Shown: one piece after another, positions 1 to 7,747 of the stretch
How the letters are laid out: each line of letters starts with the position of its first letter
How positions within the stretch are numbered: position 1 is the first letter of the stretch
Origin: Cyanobacteriota bacterium
Lineage (GTDB): Bacteria > Cyanobacteriota > Cyanobacteriia > Leptolyngbyales > Leptolyngbyaceae
Assembly (NCBI GenBank): GCA_027482985.1
Contig: JAIXVO010000353.1
Span: 1 to 15,214 of the forward strand
Direction of reading: 5' to 3'
DNA length: 15,214 nt
The notes under the pieces: generated by a model
The model's input: the letters and a program-made list of their open reading frames with translations, nothing else
The model's database searches: none
What the model was told of the DNA's origin: nothing
Program-made: the position numbers and the translations under genes

Positions 1-773
1 AAGCCGCCCCAGAGTGCGAGAAACGCGGTGGCATAGCGGCGGGAAAAGACACAGAGCGCCGTGAGCAAAATGCTGGTGTTGACAAAGACATCCACATGGG
101 CAGAAGCGACCTGTTCCACCAGCAGGACGGGCGCCAGCAGGTAGGCGATCGCCAGTTTGCCCCGCTGCGTCTCTGGCAAAATTTTCCAGACTAAGTAACC
201 ATTCAGGATGTGCATGCCCAGGCACAGGGTCTTAAACACATACACCGCCATCAGCGGATGCAGCAACCCCGCGATCGCCGAGAGGGTAAACACCAACTGG
301 GAAAAGGGACCATAGGTCGAAGTTTGTTTCCAGTCTACAAAGGGCGTTAAGGGCGAGAGAAAATTACCCGCTGGAGTCGTAAACGGATCGACCTGGAACA
401 AATTCATCCAGCCGACGTGCAGGTAAAGGTACACGTCATTGCCCAGCGGGTAAGCAATCCAGGCCAGCAATAAAAATAGACTACAGAGCTGCAACACCTG
501 GGAAAATTTGGCAATGGCATAGGGGCGATCGCTGCCAATCACCCAGAAAAAATGCAAGACGACTAACGTCAAGTAAGCCAAACTGATGCTCAGGAAACTG
601 TCCTGGTTGGGGAAGGTGGCAAACTTTTTGCCGCCCGCCAGAATGTAGTGGTACTTCTCCAGCCCTAAGATCGTCAGGGAACTGGTCAAATAAACTGCGA
701 GGGGCACTGTCAGACCCAGCAGTAGACCATACAGGAGCGCACGTTTCGAGTGAGTCGGCGCGATCGCAGCCAA
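1..773 (-). CDS. GT-C type membrane glycosyltransferase (MptB/GT87-like), 3' part missing
   Basis: An open minus-strand frame runs off the left edge, giving 257 codons and no stop. It encodes a hydrophobic protein with about six membrane segments visible (roughly residues 12-35, 60-80, 90-111, 156-180, 185-198, 205-220). The first loop carries GNDVYLYLHVGWM (111-123), then a DPF at 129-131 and TYGPF at 153-157. This Asp-containing loop plus a YGP motif resembles polyprenol-phosphate-sugar-dependent GT-C enzymes such as MptB and GT87. Such enzymes transfer a sugar from a lipid-phosphate donor outside the cytoplasmic membrane. I chose the TTG at 773-771 because the frame is closed by TGA 12 bases upstream and a GAGG (781-784) lies 7 bases before it; a later ATG or GTG is possible. 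The start is 28 bp from that of the divergent WD40 gene. Family assignment is by motif memory only; donor and acceptor are unknown. Confidence 0.6.
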   Translation of the reverse strand, partial: MAAIAPTHSKRALLYGLLLGLTVPLAVYLTSSLTILGLEKYHYILAGGKKFATFPNQDSFLSISLAYLTLVVLHFFWVIGSDRPYAIAKFSQVLQLCSLFLLLAWIAYPLGNDVYLYLHVGWMNLFQVDPFTTPAGNFLSPLTPFVDWKQTSTYGPFSQLVFTLSAIAGLLHPLMAVYVFKTLCLGMHILNGYLVWKILPETQRGKLAIAYLLAPVLLVEQVASAHVDVFVNTSILLTALCVFSRRYATAFLALWGG

Positions 774-801
774 GGCAACACCTCAATCACACAAAAGACA
801 T

Positions 802-1845
802 ATGGGGCAACGACGATTTTCGCAAATTCTGGGAGCCACTGTCGCGATCGCGGCGTTGGTCGGGCTGGTGGCCTATGGTCATCAGACGATTAAAGCCGCG
901 ATCGTCCGCCAACCGCCTCCCCCCTTTTGCCTGCCCACAGCCGCCCAACCCACCCATTGTTACCCCGTCGCCACGATGCTCTCGCGCCAACCCATAACGG
1001 CGATCGCGACCAATGGCAGCAGCAACCTCCTCGTTAGCAGTCATCATCAGCAAATTGAGGTCTGGAATTTGCAGACTGGCCAGCGGGTGCGATCGCTACC
1101 AGGACATCATCACTGGATTACCGCGCTGGCGCTCAGTCCCGATGGGCGCACCCTCGCCAGCGGCAGTTTAGACGGCTCGATCTACCTCTGGGATGTGAAT
1201 CGGGGCACCCTGCAAGCCAGCCTCTTCGCCCGCCATGTCACCACGCTGGCCTTCAGTCCTGATGGCAGTACCCTCGCCAGTGGCAGTCGCCTGGTGCCCA
1301 CCCCCGCCGCCAAGACCTTTCACCCCTTGCAATTGTGGAACGTCGCCACGGGGGAACTCCTGACCAACCTGACAGTGCTAGAGCCGATGACCGCGATCGC
1401 CTTCAGTCCCGATGGGCAACGACTGGCCGCTGGCACTGAGCGCACTTATGTCTGGGATGTCCCCACGCAATCCCGACTGTATACCGTCAATTCTGGCGAT
1501 CTCAATACCGTGATTTTCAGTGCCGATGGGCGGTTACTGCTGACGGGGAGTGATGGCGTGGGGGGGGAAGATGGGATCAAAATGTGGGATGCCAACACGG
1601 GCAAACTGGTACGCGTCCTGGATTCGGTTGCCAGCGATTTTGCCCTCACGCCCGATGGCACCACCCTGATTACGGTCTATGGCGGCAATGCTAACTTCTG
1701 GCGGATGCAGCCCTTTGGCTTCCTGGGCACCCTGCGCGGTTCGACCTACAGCAGCATTACTGCCAAATTTGGCTTAGACGGCACCGCGATCGCGATGGGA
1801 AGCAGCGACGGCTTAAAAATCTGGCGACCCGTTACGCCGCCGTAA
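802..1845 (+). CDS. Membrane-anchored seven-bladed WD40 repeat protein
   Basis: 347 residues. A short basic N-terminus (MGQRR) and a hydrophobic stretch at about residues 8-25, with no lipobox Cys, suggest a signal anchor. A Pro-rich linker (37-50) follows. Then come seven WD40-type blades, recognisable by their W-containing strand ends: IEVWNL 85-90, IYLWDV 127-132, LQLWNV 176-181, TYVWDV 215-220, IKMWDA 259-264, ANFWRM 297-302 and LKIWRP 338-343. The recurring FSPDG and LASG turns are canonical. Blade 3 carries an extra loop at about 163-175. Seven blades make a closed propeller, usually a protein-protein scaffold; no catalytic domain is attached. No clear Shine-Dalgarno precedes the ATG, and the frame is closed by a TGA at 751-753. 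The partner is unknown; the flippase gene 208 bp downstream on the same strand is the nearest candidate. Confidence 0.85.
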   Translation: MGQRRFSQILGATVAIAALVGLVAYGHQTIKAAIVRQPPPPFCLPTAAQPTHCYPVATMLSRQPITAIATNGSSNLLVSSHHQQIEVWNLQTGQRVRSLPGHHHWITALALSPDGRTLASGSLDGSIYLWDVNRGTLQASLFARHVTTLAFSPDGSTLASGSRLVPTPAAKTFHPLQLWNVATGELLTNLTVLEPMTAIAFSPDGQRLAAGTERTYVWDVPTQSRLYTVNSGDLNTVIFSADGRLLLTGSDGVGGEDGIKMWDANTGKLVRVLDSVASDFALTPDGTTLITVYGGNANFWRMQPFGFLGTLRGSTYSSITAKFGLDGTAIAMGSSDGLKIWRPVTPP

Positions 1846-2053
1846 AGTCAGACCCTGCCACCCTGCCACCACCGTCCTATTCCACTCGATCAGAGCAAAA
1901 TCGACCTGTGCAAATTCGCTCGAACTGGGCACCCTAAACCAAGACGATGGCAAGGCGGAGATGGTCGCGATCGCCCAGTTGCGACAGCCCACACCATCCC
2001 CCTTGAAACTCAGGTTGCATCCCCGCCCATCCTTTTTCTGCATGGAGTTATGA
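1846..2053. other. Intergenic stretch between the WD40 and flippase genes
   Basis: 208 bp without a convincing gene. It starts with a short tandem repeat (ACCCTGCC twice, about 1855-1870) and holds one HIP1 site near 1967. No clear terminator hairpin is seen after the WD40 stop. The last bases supply the ribosome binding site of the flippase: GGAG at 2044-2047, six bases before its ATG. Confidence 0.5.
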
Positions 2054-3433
2054 ATGTCTGCCAGCCCTCTCGAAAATAATCCTGATCCCACTCCACCCGC
2101 CACCAACCCCTCCCTGATGAAGCGGGTCATTCGTGGGTCGATGTGGACAGTGGGCGGTCATCTGACCAGCCAGGTGTTGCGGTTGGGGAGTAACCTGATT
2201 CTCAGCCGCTTGCTCTTCCCAGAAGCCTTCGGTCTGATGGCACTGGTCTTCACCTTTCTCTCTGGCCTCCAAATGCTGTCCGATTTTGGGGTGTTGCCCA
2301 ACATCATCCAGAGTAAACGCGGCGAAGATCCCGTTTTCCTCAACACTGCCTGGACTTTACATGCGGTACGGGGCGGCATCCTGTGGCTGGGTGCCTGTGC
2401 GCTGGCGTTTCCCGTCTCGCTGTTTTACCATGAGCCGATTCTGCTGTATCTCTTGCCCGTCGTCGGCTTGAGTACCATTCTGGAGGGCTTGGTTTCCACA
2501 AAATGGGCGACGGCGAACCGGAAATTAGATCTCAGACGGCTGACCACCCTGGACTTAACCATTCAAACCACGGGCATCATTGTGATGCTGGCGGGGGCTG
2601 GTCTGGCTCGCGCTCTGCATGCGCCCAAAGATCTGGCGATTTGGGCATTGGTGCTCGGCAGTTTGAGCAGCAGTATCACCCGCTTACTCCTGAGTCACTT
2701 TGCCCTCAAAGGCGAACCCAACCGCTTCGCCTGGGACAAAGAAGCCCTCACGGAACTAGCCTCTTTTGGTCGCTGGGTGTTTATCACGACGCTGCTCACC
2801 TTCTTTGCTTTGAATGCCTCCAACCTGATCATCCCCCGGATTTTGGGTGTAGCCTTTTTGGGTGTCTTTTCCTTTGCCCAAAATCTCTCCCGGCTGTCGT
2901 ATGAGATTGTCAATATGATTGGGGCACGGGTGCTGTTTCCGTCCTATTCCGAACTGGTGCGCGATCGCCCAGAACGGCTCTATCCAGTGCTGAAAAAATC
3001 TCGTCTGGTGCTCCATGCTCTCACCGCTGGCACTTGTATCCTCTTCGTGCTGTTTGGCAAACCCCTGATCGGCATCATGTACGACCACCGCTATGCCGAT
3101 GCGGGCTGGATTCTGCAACTGCTGGCGTTAGGCGTGATGGTCACTACCCCCGGCTCTACCTACACCAATGTTCTGCTAGCGCAAGGGAAAACCGCCATCC
3201 TCACAGCGCTAATGGCGATTCAAACGGCGATTCAGTTTGCGGCTTTGTTTTTGGGCTACCGCTTAGGCGGCGACTTTGGGGTGATTGTGGGGATTGCGGC
3301 CACTGGCTGGCTGTTGTATCCCTTCCAGGCGATTTGTTATGCGCGACTCCGCCTCTGGCAACCGGAAGTTGATTTGCCGCTGATTGCCCTCGCGACCGGA
3401 TTAGCGACCCTGGTGTTCTTGCATATCATCTAA
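2054..3433 (+). CDS. Oligosaccharide flippase, Wzx / polysaccharide biosynthesis protein family
   Basis: 459 residues, almost entirely hydrophobic after a 20-residue Pro/Asn-rich cytoplasmic tail. The opening RVIRGSMWTVGGHLTSQVLR and SRLLFPEAFGLMAL (51-64) are typical of the Polysacc_synt_3 / MVF-type exporters (RPEDFGLYALA in relatives). The later FGRWVF..NLIIPRILG and LGVFSFAQNLSRL segments fit the second half of the same fold. About 12-14 membrane helices are expected, and the length matches the family (about 450-490). Family members flip undecaprenyl-linked repeat units across the inner membrane for O-antigen or exopolysaccharide assembly. The ATG at 2054 has a good GGAG six bases upstream; Met22 (MKRVIRGSMW) is a weaker alternative start. 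Glycan specificity cannot be read. The gene ends 15 bp from the convergent moaA stop. Confidence 0.85.
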   Translation: MSASPLENNPDPTPPATNPSLMKRVIRGSMWTVGGHLTSQVLRLGSNLILSRLLFPEAFGLMALVFTFLSGLQMLSDFGVLPNIIQSKRGEDPVFLNTAWTLHAVRGGILWLGACALAFPVSLFYHEPILLYLLPVVGLSTILEGLVSTKWATANRKLDLRRLTTLDLTIQTTGIIVMLAGAGLARALHAPKDLAIWALVLGSLSSSITRLLLSHFALKGEPNRFAWDKEALTELASFGRWVFITTLLTFFALNASNLIIPRILGVAFLGVFSFAQNLSRLSYEIVNMIGARVLFPSYSELVRDRPERLYPVLKKSRLVLHALTAGTCILFVLFGKPLIGIMYDHRYADAGWILQLLALGVMVTTPGSTYTNVLLAQGKTAILTALMAIQTAIQFAALFLGYRLGGDFGVIVGIAATGWLLYPFQAICYARLRLWQPEVDLPLIALATGLATLVFLHII

Positions 3434-3435
3434 CT

Positions 3436-3455
3436 GGGGTGGCAAAGATTACCCC
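3436..3455. terminator. Possible weak shared hairpin between convergent gene ends
   Basis: GGGGT at 3436-3440 pairs with ACCCC at 3451-3455 around a 10-base loop, overlapping the last codons of moaA. There is no T-run in either direction. It is the only pairing seen between the convergent flippase and moaA stops; a real terminator is far from certain. Confidence 0.2.
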
Positions 3456-4444
3456 CCAATTTGAGACATGGTGCGAGCGTACCGACCCGCCGTGCCCGAA
3501 TCCCGGTCTTTATAATTAATCTCCGGTTTCAGCTGAATCAGCTCTCGCACCTGTTGCCGTAGTTCGTACAGCGGCACGCCCGATCGCAATTGGGCTTTGA
3601 GATCAATTTGTCCCGTCTCATTCAGCAAGCAGGGACGGAGCCAGCCATCGGCAGAGAGCCGCATCCGGTTACAGCGATCGCAGAAACATTCCGACATCTG
3701 GCTAATGAAGCCCAAAGTCCCCAGGGCACCGGGAATCTGAAACACATCGGCGGGACCGTTCCCCCGTACCTGTCCAGCCGTTAACCCCCAGCGATCGCGA
3801 ATTTGGGCGCGCAACGTTTCCGAGTCAATCCAGCCCCGATGTTGGAACAGGTCATCATTGCCAATCGGCATAAATTCAATGAACCGAATATGCCATTCTC
3901 GCTCCAGACTGAGGGCGGCGAGATCCAACACCTCGCCATCATTGACACCAGGAATCACGACGACATTCAACTTGAGGGGATTAAATCCGACTCGATGTGC
4001 CGCCTGAATCCCTTGCCACACCTGTTGCCAGCGAGATTTCCCTCGATGCCCAATAATCTGGTCAAACACCTCCGGCTGCAACGAATCTAGGCTGATATTG
4101 ATCCGTCGTAAACCCGCGTCGTATAAGTCCTGTGCCATGTCCGCCAGCAAGAAGGCATTCGTCGTCAGCGCCAGATCTTGTGTCTCCGGTAACGCCGCGA
4201 TCGCTCGCACCAAGTCCACAACACCGGGACGCAAGAGCGGTTCTCCCCCCGTCAACCGAAAGCGGGAAAAGCCCACCGGGATAAACACCTCCTGAATCAG
4301 CCGCAGCAACTCAGCGTGAGTCAACAGATTTTGCTGTAGCGCATACTCCAGATCACTGCCTTCTGGCATACAGTACTGGCAGCGAAAATTGCAGCGATCG
4401 ATGAGGCTAATCCGGAGGTAGTTAATATCGTTCATGTTCCCCAT
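3449..4444 (-). CDS. moaA: GTP 3',8-cyclase, first step of molybdenum cofactor synthesis
   Basis: 331 residues, the full family length. It converts GTP to 3',8-cyclo-7,8-dihydro-GTP, which MoaC turns into cPMP. The radical-SAM cluster is CNFRCQYC (Cys18, Cys22, Cys25), followed by the GGEP SAM-binding motif at 66-69. A second Fe-S site that binds GTP is formed by CDRC (Cys255, Cys258) and Cys272 in LRPCLL, with the diagnostic 13-residue spacing. The protein ends in MSQIGG; the terminal Gly-Gly is functionally essential in this family. All key residues are present, so it should be active. The start could be the ATG at 4444 or the one at 4435 ([10 protein letters not shown]); neither has a well-spaced Shine-Dalgarno. 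No other moa genes lie in the window. The MFS transporter gene ends 65 bp upstream on the same strand, so the two may be cotranscribed. Confidence 0.95.
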   Translation of the reverse strand: MGNMNDINYLRISLIDRCNFRCQYCMPEGSDLEYALQQNLLTHAELLRLIQEVFIPVGFSRFRLTGGEPLLRPGVVDLVRAIAALPETQDLALTTNAFLLADMAQDLYDAGLRRINISLDSLQPEVFDQIIGHRGKSRWQQVWQGIQAAHRVGFNPLKLNVVVIPGVNDGEVLDLAALSLEREWHIRFIEFMPIGNDDLFQHRGWIDSETLRAQIRDRWGLTAGQVRGNGPADVFQIPGALGTLGFISQMSECFCDRCNRMRLSADGWLRPCLLNETGQIDLKAQLRSGVPLYELRQQVRELIQLKPEINYKDRDSGTAGRYARTMSQIGG

Positions 4445-4509
4445 TGTGCCGGATTCGTGGGAAAAGCTTCAAGAACAACAGGATAGACAGCTCGCGAGGG
4501 CAACGATAG

Positions 4510-6018
4510 CTATTCAGGCGCATCTCCACTGGCAGTCGCGACCGCGGGTTTAACCGACGGGAATAGGGTTCGCATCAGTTGCCGGAATGACTGCCCCCGC
4601 TGTTCATGCACAAACAGCAATGGTAACAACGCCACCAGCCGCACCCCACCCGACAACGCAAACAAGCCGGGAATCCCGCCATAGTGAGCCGATTCCACCA
4701 GCCAGCCGCCCGCCGTTGTGCCCAACGCACCACACACGCCGGAAATTGCCGCCGCGATCGCAAAATAATTCGCCTGATGTCGGACTGGAGCGACTCCCAG
4801 TTGTAAATTGTTGTTGCAGAGATCAATCCCCGCCCAGGTTGCTCCCGCTAGCACATGCAACAGCGGAAACAGCAGCCAGAGGGATGCTTGGTTCGCGCCC
4901 GTCGTCAGCCAGAACAACGGGGTCACTGCGACTAACACCCCAATACCCAGCAACAACGCCCGATTGCCGACCCGATCTGCCAACCGCCCCCACAGCACCA
5001 ACATGATCAAATTGGCACCCGCTTGCAGACTGTTGTAGATCGTCACCCAGCGCAAATCAACGTGCAGGTTATCCAGCATATAGAGATTAAAAAATGGGGC
5101 GCTCAGATTCACCGCAAACATCCACGCTCCGAAATAGAGCAGGAAACACAAAAAATTGCGATCGCGCCAAAATGCCGTCACAGGAGTCTGGAGATCGGGT
5201 CGGGAGGGTGGCGCTTCAACCGTGGCGACAGGCGTTTTTGGCTCTGGATCGGTTTCCTGCTGCTGAATTTGCGGATCGACATCGACCATCCAAAATTGGA
5301 ACCCCAGGCTAATAAAACCCGCCACAATCCCCAACAACACGACTAAGCCGTAGCCTTGCCGGGAACCGCCCTGCCAAGTCGTGACAAACCAGCCCAACAG
5401 CGGCACCGAGAGCAGATTCGTGAGACTGGCCGCACTATTGCGAATGCCAAAATATCGGCCCCGCAACCGTCGTGGCACCAAAGTTGCCAACCAACTCAAC
5501 CAGGCCGCACTCCCCAACGCCCCGACAAAATGACTGAGACAAACGCTCACCAGCGTTAACCCAATTAAGGTTTGAGCATCGACCCGACCCCATTCTGCCG
5601 CCACGATCGCGACCACCAGCAATAGCCACAACAGACGAGCAGGCGCATATACCCAGAAGCAATACCAGTGCCGACTGCGGGCGCGATCGCCCAACCAGGC
5701 ACCCAGCGGCTGTATCAAATTGGCGACCATGGGAATGGAGGCCAGCATCCCAATTTGGGTTGGACTGGCGTGTAATTCCACTAAAAAATTACTCAGCAGT
5801 ACGCCCCCCACCGCATTGGAAAAAATGGTGGCAAACATCCCATCCCAGGTGGAAGCCCGCAAACTGGTGCGAATTGCCTCCTTCTCAGCTGGAATCGACA
5901 TCGCGGCTACACGTGTCGCGGTGCATTCCGGGGTCGTTTCGCCCGTGATCAACACGTCTGGAGGCGAGTCGGAACCGGGTGTAGGGGGTGAGTCAGGGTT
6001 AACAGCCTGTCCGATCAT
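4510..6018 (-). CDS. MFS family transporter (12 TM), substrate unknown
   Basis: 502 residues. A Pro/Ser/Thr-rich, probably disordered tail (1-45) precedes two six-helix halves separated by a charged cytoplasmic loop at about 247-280 that is rich in Gln, Glu and Pro. The loop 2-3 motif A appears as GAWLGDRARSRHW (106-118), and its second-half copy as WGRLADRVGNRALLLG (343-358), where Asp-Arg is kept in both. This is the MFS_1 signature, and proton-driven uptake or efflux is the family mechanism. Nothing identifies the cargo: it lacks NarK-type nitrate signatures, and the neighbouring moaA alone does not justify a molybdate or nitrate role. The ATG at 6018 has no ribosome binding site. Met40 (5901, MSIPAEKEA) is an alternative start that would remove most of the disordered tail. 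Confidence 0.85.
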   Translation of the reverse strand: MIGQAVNPDSPPTPGSDSPPDVLITGETTPECTATRVAAMSIPAEKEAIRTSLRASTWDGMFATIFSNAVGGVLLSNFLVELHASPTQIGMLASIPMVANLIQPLGAWLGDRARSRHWYCFWVYAPARLLWLLLVVAIVAAEWGRVDAQTLIGLTLVSVCLSHFVGALGSAAWLSWLATLVPRRLRGRYFGIRNSAASLTNLLSVPLLGWFVTTWQGGSRQGYGLVVLLGIVAGFISLGFQFWMVDVDPQIQQQETDPEPKTPVATVEAPPSRPDLQTPVTAFWRDRNFLCFLLYFGAWMFAVNLSAPFFNLYMLDNLHVDLRWVTIYNSLQAGANLIMLVLWGRLADRVGNRALLLGIGVLVAVTPLFWLTTGANQASLWLLFPLLHVLAGATWAGIDLCNNNLQLGVAPVRHQANYFAIAAAISGVCGALGTTAGGWLVESAHYGGIPGLFALSGGVRLVALLPLLFVHEQRGQSFRQLMRTLFPSVKPAVATASGDAPE

Positions 6019-6130
6019 GCGTTACGCAACCGTGAAGAGCTTTCTACAGGGGCAATCCGATCTATCTTAAGCATTGTTGCGATCGCCTGCATTCTCTCCT
6101 GGGATGAATCTCACCCACCGCGCTAACCTG

Positions 6131-6586
6131 CTAGCTGGTTCGCTTGCGGGTACTTCCTAAAAATTGGGCCAGATTTGCGCCTGTGCGATCGTGCCATTGC
6201 CCCAAGCGGTAATAGCGTTGCCGTTGCCATTCCAGATCCACCGCCACGCGAATCGGATGCCGCAGCGATTGAAACGAGAGCAATTTGCCTAAATCCGCAG
6301 CCTTCTCTAACCCTGCGACCAATGCCGCGATCCCTTCTACATCAGCCGTTTCAACCCATAGCAGATCCACAATGACACTTTCCTGAGCCAATTCCAGCGC
6401 CGCTTCTAAGGTTTGTTGAAAGGCCAGACTTTGTTCCTGAGTGAGTGGGCTACAGGGTTGCAGCACAATCGTATCGAGATCAGTTGCCGCCTCATTGGGA
6501 CTCATCGCTATTGTGTTTTCCGGCTTCTGTTCACGCTCTGCCGAAGCGCTGATCGCCCCCATTAAACCATCCATTGGACTGTACAT
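6131..6586 (-). CDS. Small STAS-domain protein, anti-sigma factor antagonist-like
   Basis: 151 residues from the ATG at 6586, chosen because GAGG (6592-6595) lies five bases upstream; an in-frame GTG at 6634 would add 16 residues but has no such site. After a flexible 35-residue tail, residues 38-118 follow the STAS pattern: strand TIVLQPCSPLT (39-49), helix QEQSLAFQQTLEAAL, strand VIVDLLWVETADVEG (71-85), helix IAALVAGLEKAADLG, strand KLLSF. A tail of Arg, Gln and Lys closes the protein. STAS proteins of this size are usually soluble switch partners of anti-sigma kinases. In SpoIIAA the loop reads D-S-S-G and the second Ser is phosphorylated; here it reads D82-V83-E84-G85, so the phosphoacceptor is replaced by Glu. 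No kinase or phosphatase partner gene is in the window. The STAS call is by pattern, without a profile search. Confidence 0.65.
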   Translation of the reverse strand: MYSPMDGLMGAISASAEREQKPENTIAMSPNEAATDLDTIVLQPCSPLTQEQSLAFQQTLEAALELAQESVIVDLLWVETADVEGIAALVAGLEKAADLGKLLSFQSLRHPIRVAVDLEWQRQRYYRLGQWHDRTGANLAQFLGSTRKRTS

Positions 6587-6990
6587 ATTGACCTCATAGA
6601 ACGGTTGAGCCAGCACACTTAACAATCCCTTCACCAGATTGAAATCACTTGTGCCCTATTCTCAACTGTCTCCAGAGTGAATGAGTTTTATGCGATCGGG
6701 TTGACTTTGCATCACTGTTCCCTGGTGTTTAGCATCAGCGATTCTTGTGTCTTCTGTCACTCAGTACCTGTGTAGTCTCTCACTGAAATCTATGCTTCTT
6801 ATCAGGATTGATAGTGACTTAGATCACAGCTCACCAGACTCTCGTCTTGCAATCGGTAGCTTTACTAGTCCATCCAAAGTGATGCTGCTAGAAGAATTCG
6901 GATAAAATTTCCTGCATGTGTGTTCACTTAGCTTTAGGGGAAATCTAAATACATCCTTTTTTATCCTCATTGACTTTGGAGTTAAAACTT
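6587..6990. other. AT-rich intergenic stretch between divergent STAS and YbjN-like genes
   Basis: About 400 bp between divergent genes. It must hold both promoters. A TTGACT at 6701-6706 and a TAAAAT at 6903-6908 look promoter-like, but neither has a convincing partner box at 16-18 bp, so no promoter is called. There is no tRNA-like fold, no HIP1 site (only near-matches) and no open frame of note. GGAG at 6978-6981 is the ribosome binding site of the following gene. Confidence 0.5.
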
Positions 6991-7404
6991 ATGCAAGACA
7001 TTGATCTCCAGAATGCAGTCGCACACTGTTTAGCTAAGTATCGTAATCATCTAGAGTTTACAGGCTACAAAATTGAGGATGAAGGAGAAGATTGGCTCTT
7101 TAGTCGCCACCCTAGGAAAGCTAACCTTTGGCTTAAGAAGGTCGGCGATCGTGGAATTTTAGTAAGCACAATGTATGGTGTGAAAGAAAATGTTAAAAGA
7201 ACAAATTTCCTGGAATTCATCAATTCCCTGAATGCTGAATTTTTGTTCATGAAAGCGTATCTCAACGACGAGGGTTTGCTGCGTCTTGAGACCTTCTTTG
7301 AAGGGGATTACGATCGCACAAATTTCTCGATTCTTCTAGAAAATATTGAATTTGATATGAATATTTTCTTAGAAAATCAGTTGCTTGAAGCGTATCTTCA
7401 GTAG
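6991..7404 (+). CDS. Small acidic protein, YbjN / type III chaperone-like fold (tentative)
   Basis: 137 residues from the ATG at 6991, preceded by GGAG nine bases upstream; a TTG at 6970 would add seven residues. It is a soluble, acidic protein with no membrane segment. The order is helix (2-20), beta strands (24-62, including GILVSTMYGV), helix (71-81, RTNFLEFINSL), strands around FMKAYLNDEGLLRLETFF (86-103), and a long C-terminal helical part (108-135). The N-xx-N...KAYL-D-x-G-L-L-x-L-E pattern resembles the YbjN family, which shares the type III secretion chaperone fold and generally acts by protein-protein contact. This is a resemblance only. Two 60-base lines of the gene count 37% and 33% GC, against 58% in a line of the GH116 gene, and the gene holds no HIP1 site, both suggesting later arrival. 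It stands alone between a divergent gene and strong hairpins. Confidence 0.75.
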   Translation: MQDIDLQNAVAHCLAKYRNHLEFTGYKIEDEGEDWLFSRHPRKANLWLKKVGDRGILVSTMYGVKENVKRTNFLEFINSLNAEFLFMKAYLNDEGLLRLETFFEGDYDRTNFSILLENIEFDMNIFLENQLLEAYLQ

Positions 7405-7412
7405 TTTCTGCC

Positions 7413-7449
7413 AATTAGTGATGCTGCTGTATGCAGCTTCCCATCAATT
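7413..7449 (+). other. Hairpin 1 downstream of the YbjN-like gene
   Basis: GCTGC (7423-7427) pairs with GCAGC (7433-7437) around TGTAT. The outer TGATG (7419-7423) and CATCA (7442-7446), then AAT and ATT, allow an extended, bulged stem that competes for G7423. It begins nine bases after the stop codon and may be part of a structured 3' end. Confidence 0.4.
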
Positions 7450-7453
7450 CGAC

Positions 7454-7492
7454 TATGCCTAGCACGCAAGCTTTGATTGCGTGCTAGGCGTA
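7454..7492 (+). terminator. Hairpin 2: 13-bp perfect stem, likely transcript end of the YbjN-like gene
   Basis: GCCTAGCACGCAA (7457-7469) is followed by a seven-base loop and its exact complement (7477-7489). A T-G wobble and two A-T pairs (7454-7456 with 7490-7492) can lengthen the stem to 16 bp. It is the strongest hairpin in this gap and lies 52 bases past the stop codon. The sequence after it (TATTGATTGG) is not a T-run, so this may be an RNA-stabilising 3' end or a repeat remnant rather than a classical intrinsic terminator. Confidence 0.5.
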
Positions 7493-7564
7493 TTGATTGG
7501 GCGATGCGCAGGCAGCGAGTAGACTGCAGCGGGATTAGTTCTACCATGCGAAGCGCGGGCCGAT

Positions 7565-7621
7565 AGTCTGGGCGGGCAAGATGCCCACCCCACGGTAGGT
7601 CAATTCATGCCTTGGTTCACT
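7565..7621. repeat. Dispersed palindromic repeat, copy 1
   Basis: The first 34 bases (7565-7598) are identical to 10687-10720. The next 23 bases are a diverged continuation, with 13 of the final 17 matching the right end of copy 2. The core is a hairpin: GGGCGGGCA, loop AGA, TGCCCACCC, with one C-A mismatch on this strand that becomes a U-G pair in RNA from the minus strand. The length and intergenic position suit a REP or MITE-like element. The left border is not clear here. Confidence 0.7.
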
Positions 7622-7698
7622 AGTGAGATATGGCTTGCAAAAATAGCACGTGAATGACTTGACCTGGTAATTACAGGCTTGAAGCAGCGCACCGAAAT

Positions 7699-7732
7699 TC
7701 GCTGGTATGATCAGGAAGCAAAATTCCAGCGA
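7699..7732. promoter_or_regulatory. Inverted repeat just upstream of cbiD
   Basis: TCGCTGG (7699-7705) and CCAGCGA (7726-7732) form a 7-bp inverted repeat around 20 bases, ending 15 bases before the first cbiD ATG. It may be a leader hairpin or an operator. It does not resemble a cobalamin riboswitch: the B12-box GCCACTG is absent. Confidence 0.25.
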
Positions 7733-7747
7733 TTCAATGCAAGCTAA

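Noticed and set aside
1813..2130. 105-codon minus-strand open frame across the WD40-flippase gap
   Set aside because: It overlaps the ends of both plus-strand genes, has no family resemblance and no ribosome binding site that I could see.
6587..6990. tRNA or other RNA gene in the AT-rich gap
   Set aside because: No T-loop-like GGTTCGAATC and no acceptor-stem pairing were found.
7413..7621. CRISPR array from the clustered hairpins and repeats
   Set aside because: There is no regular repeat-spacer pattern; the hairpins differ in sequence and the 34-mer occurs once here.
7599..7747. Possible cobalamin riboswitch before cbiD
   Set aside because: The B12-box GCCACTG and the usual upstream conserved core are absent; only a 7-bp inverted repeat is present.
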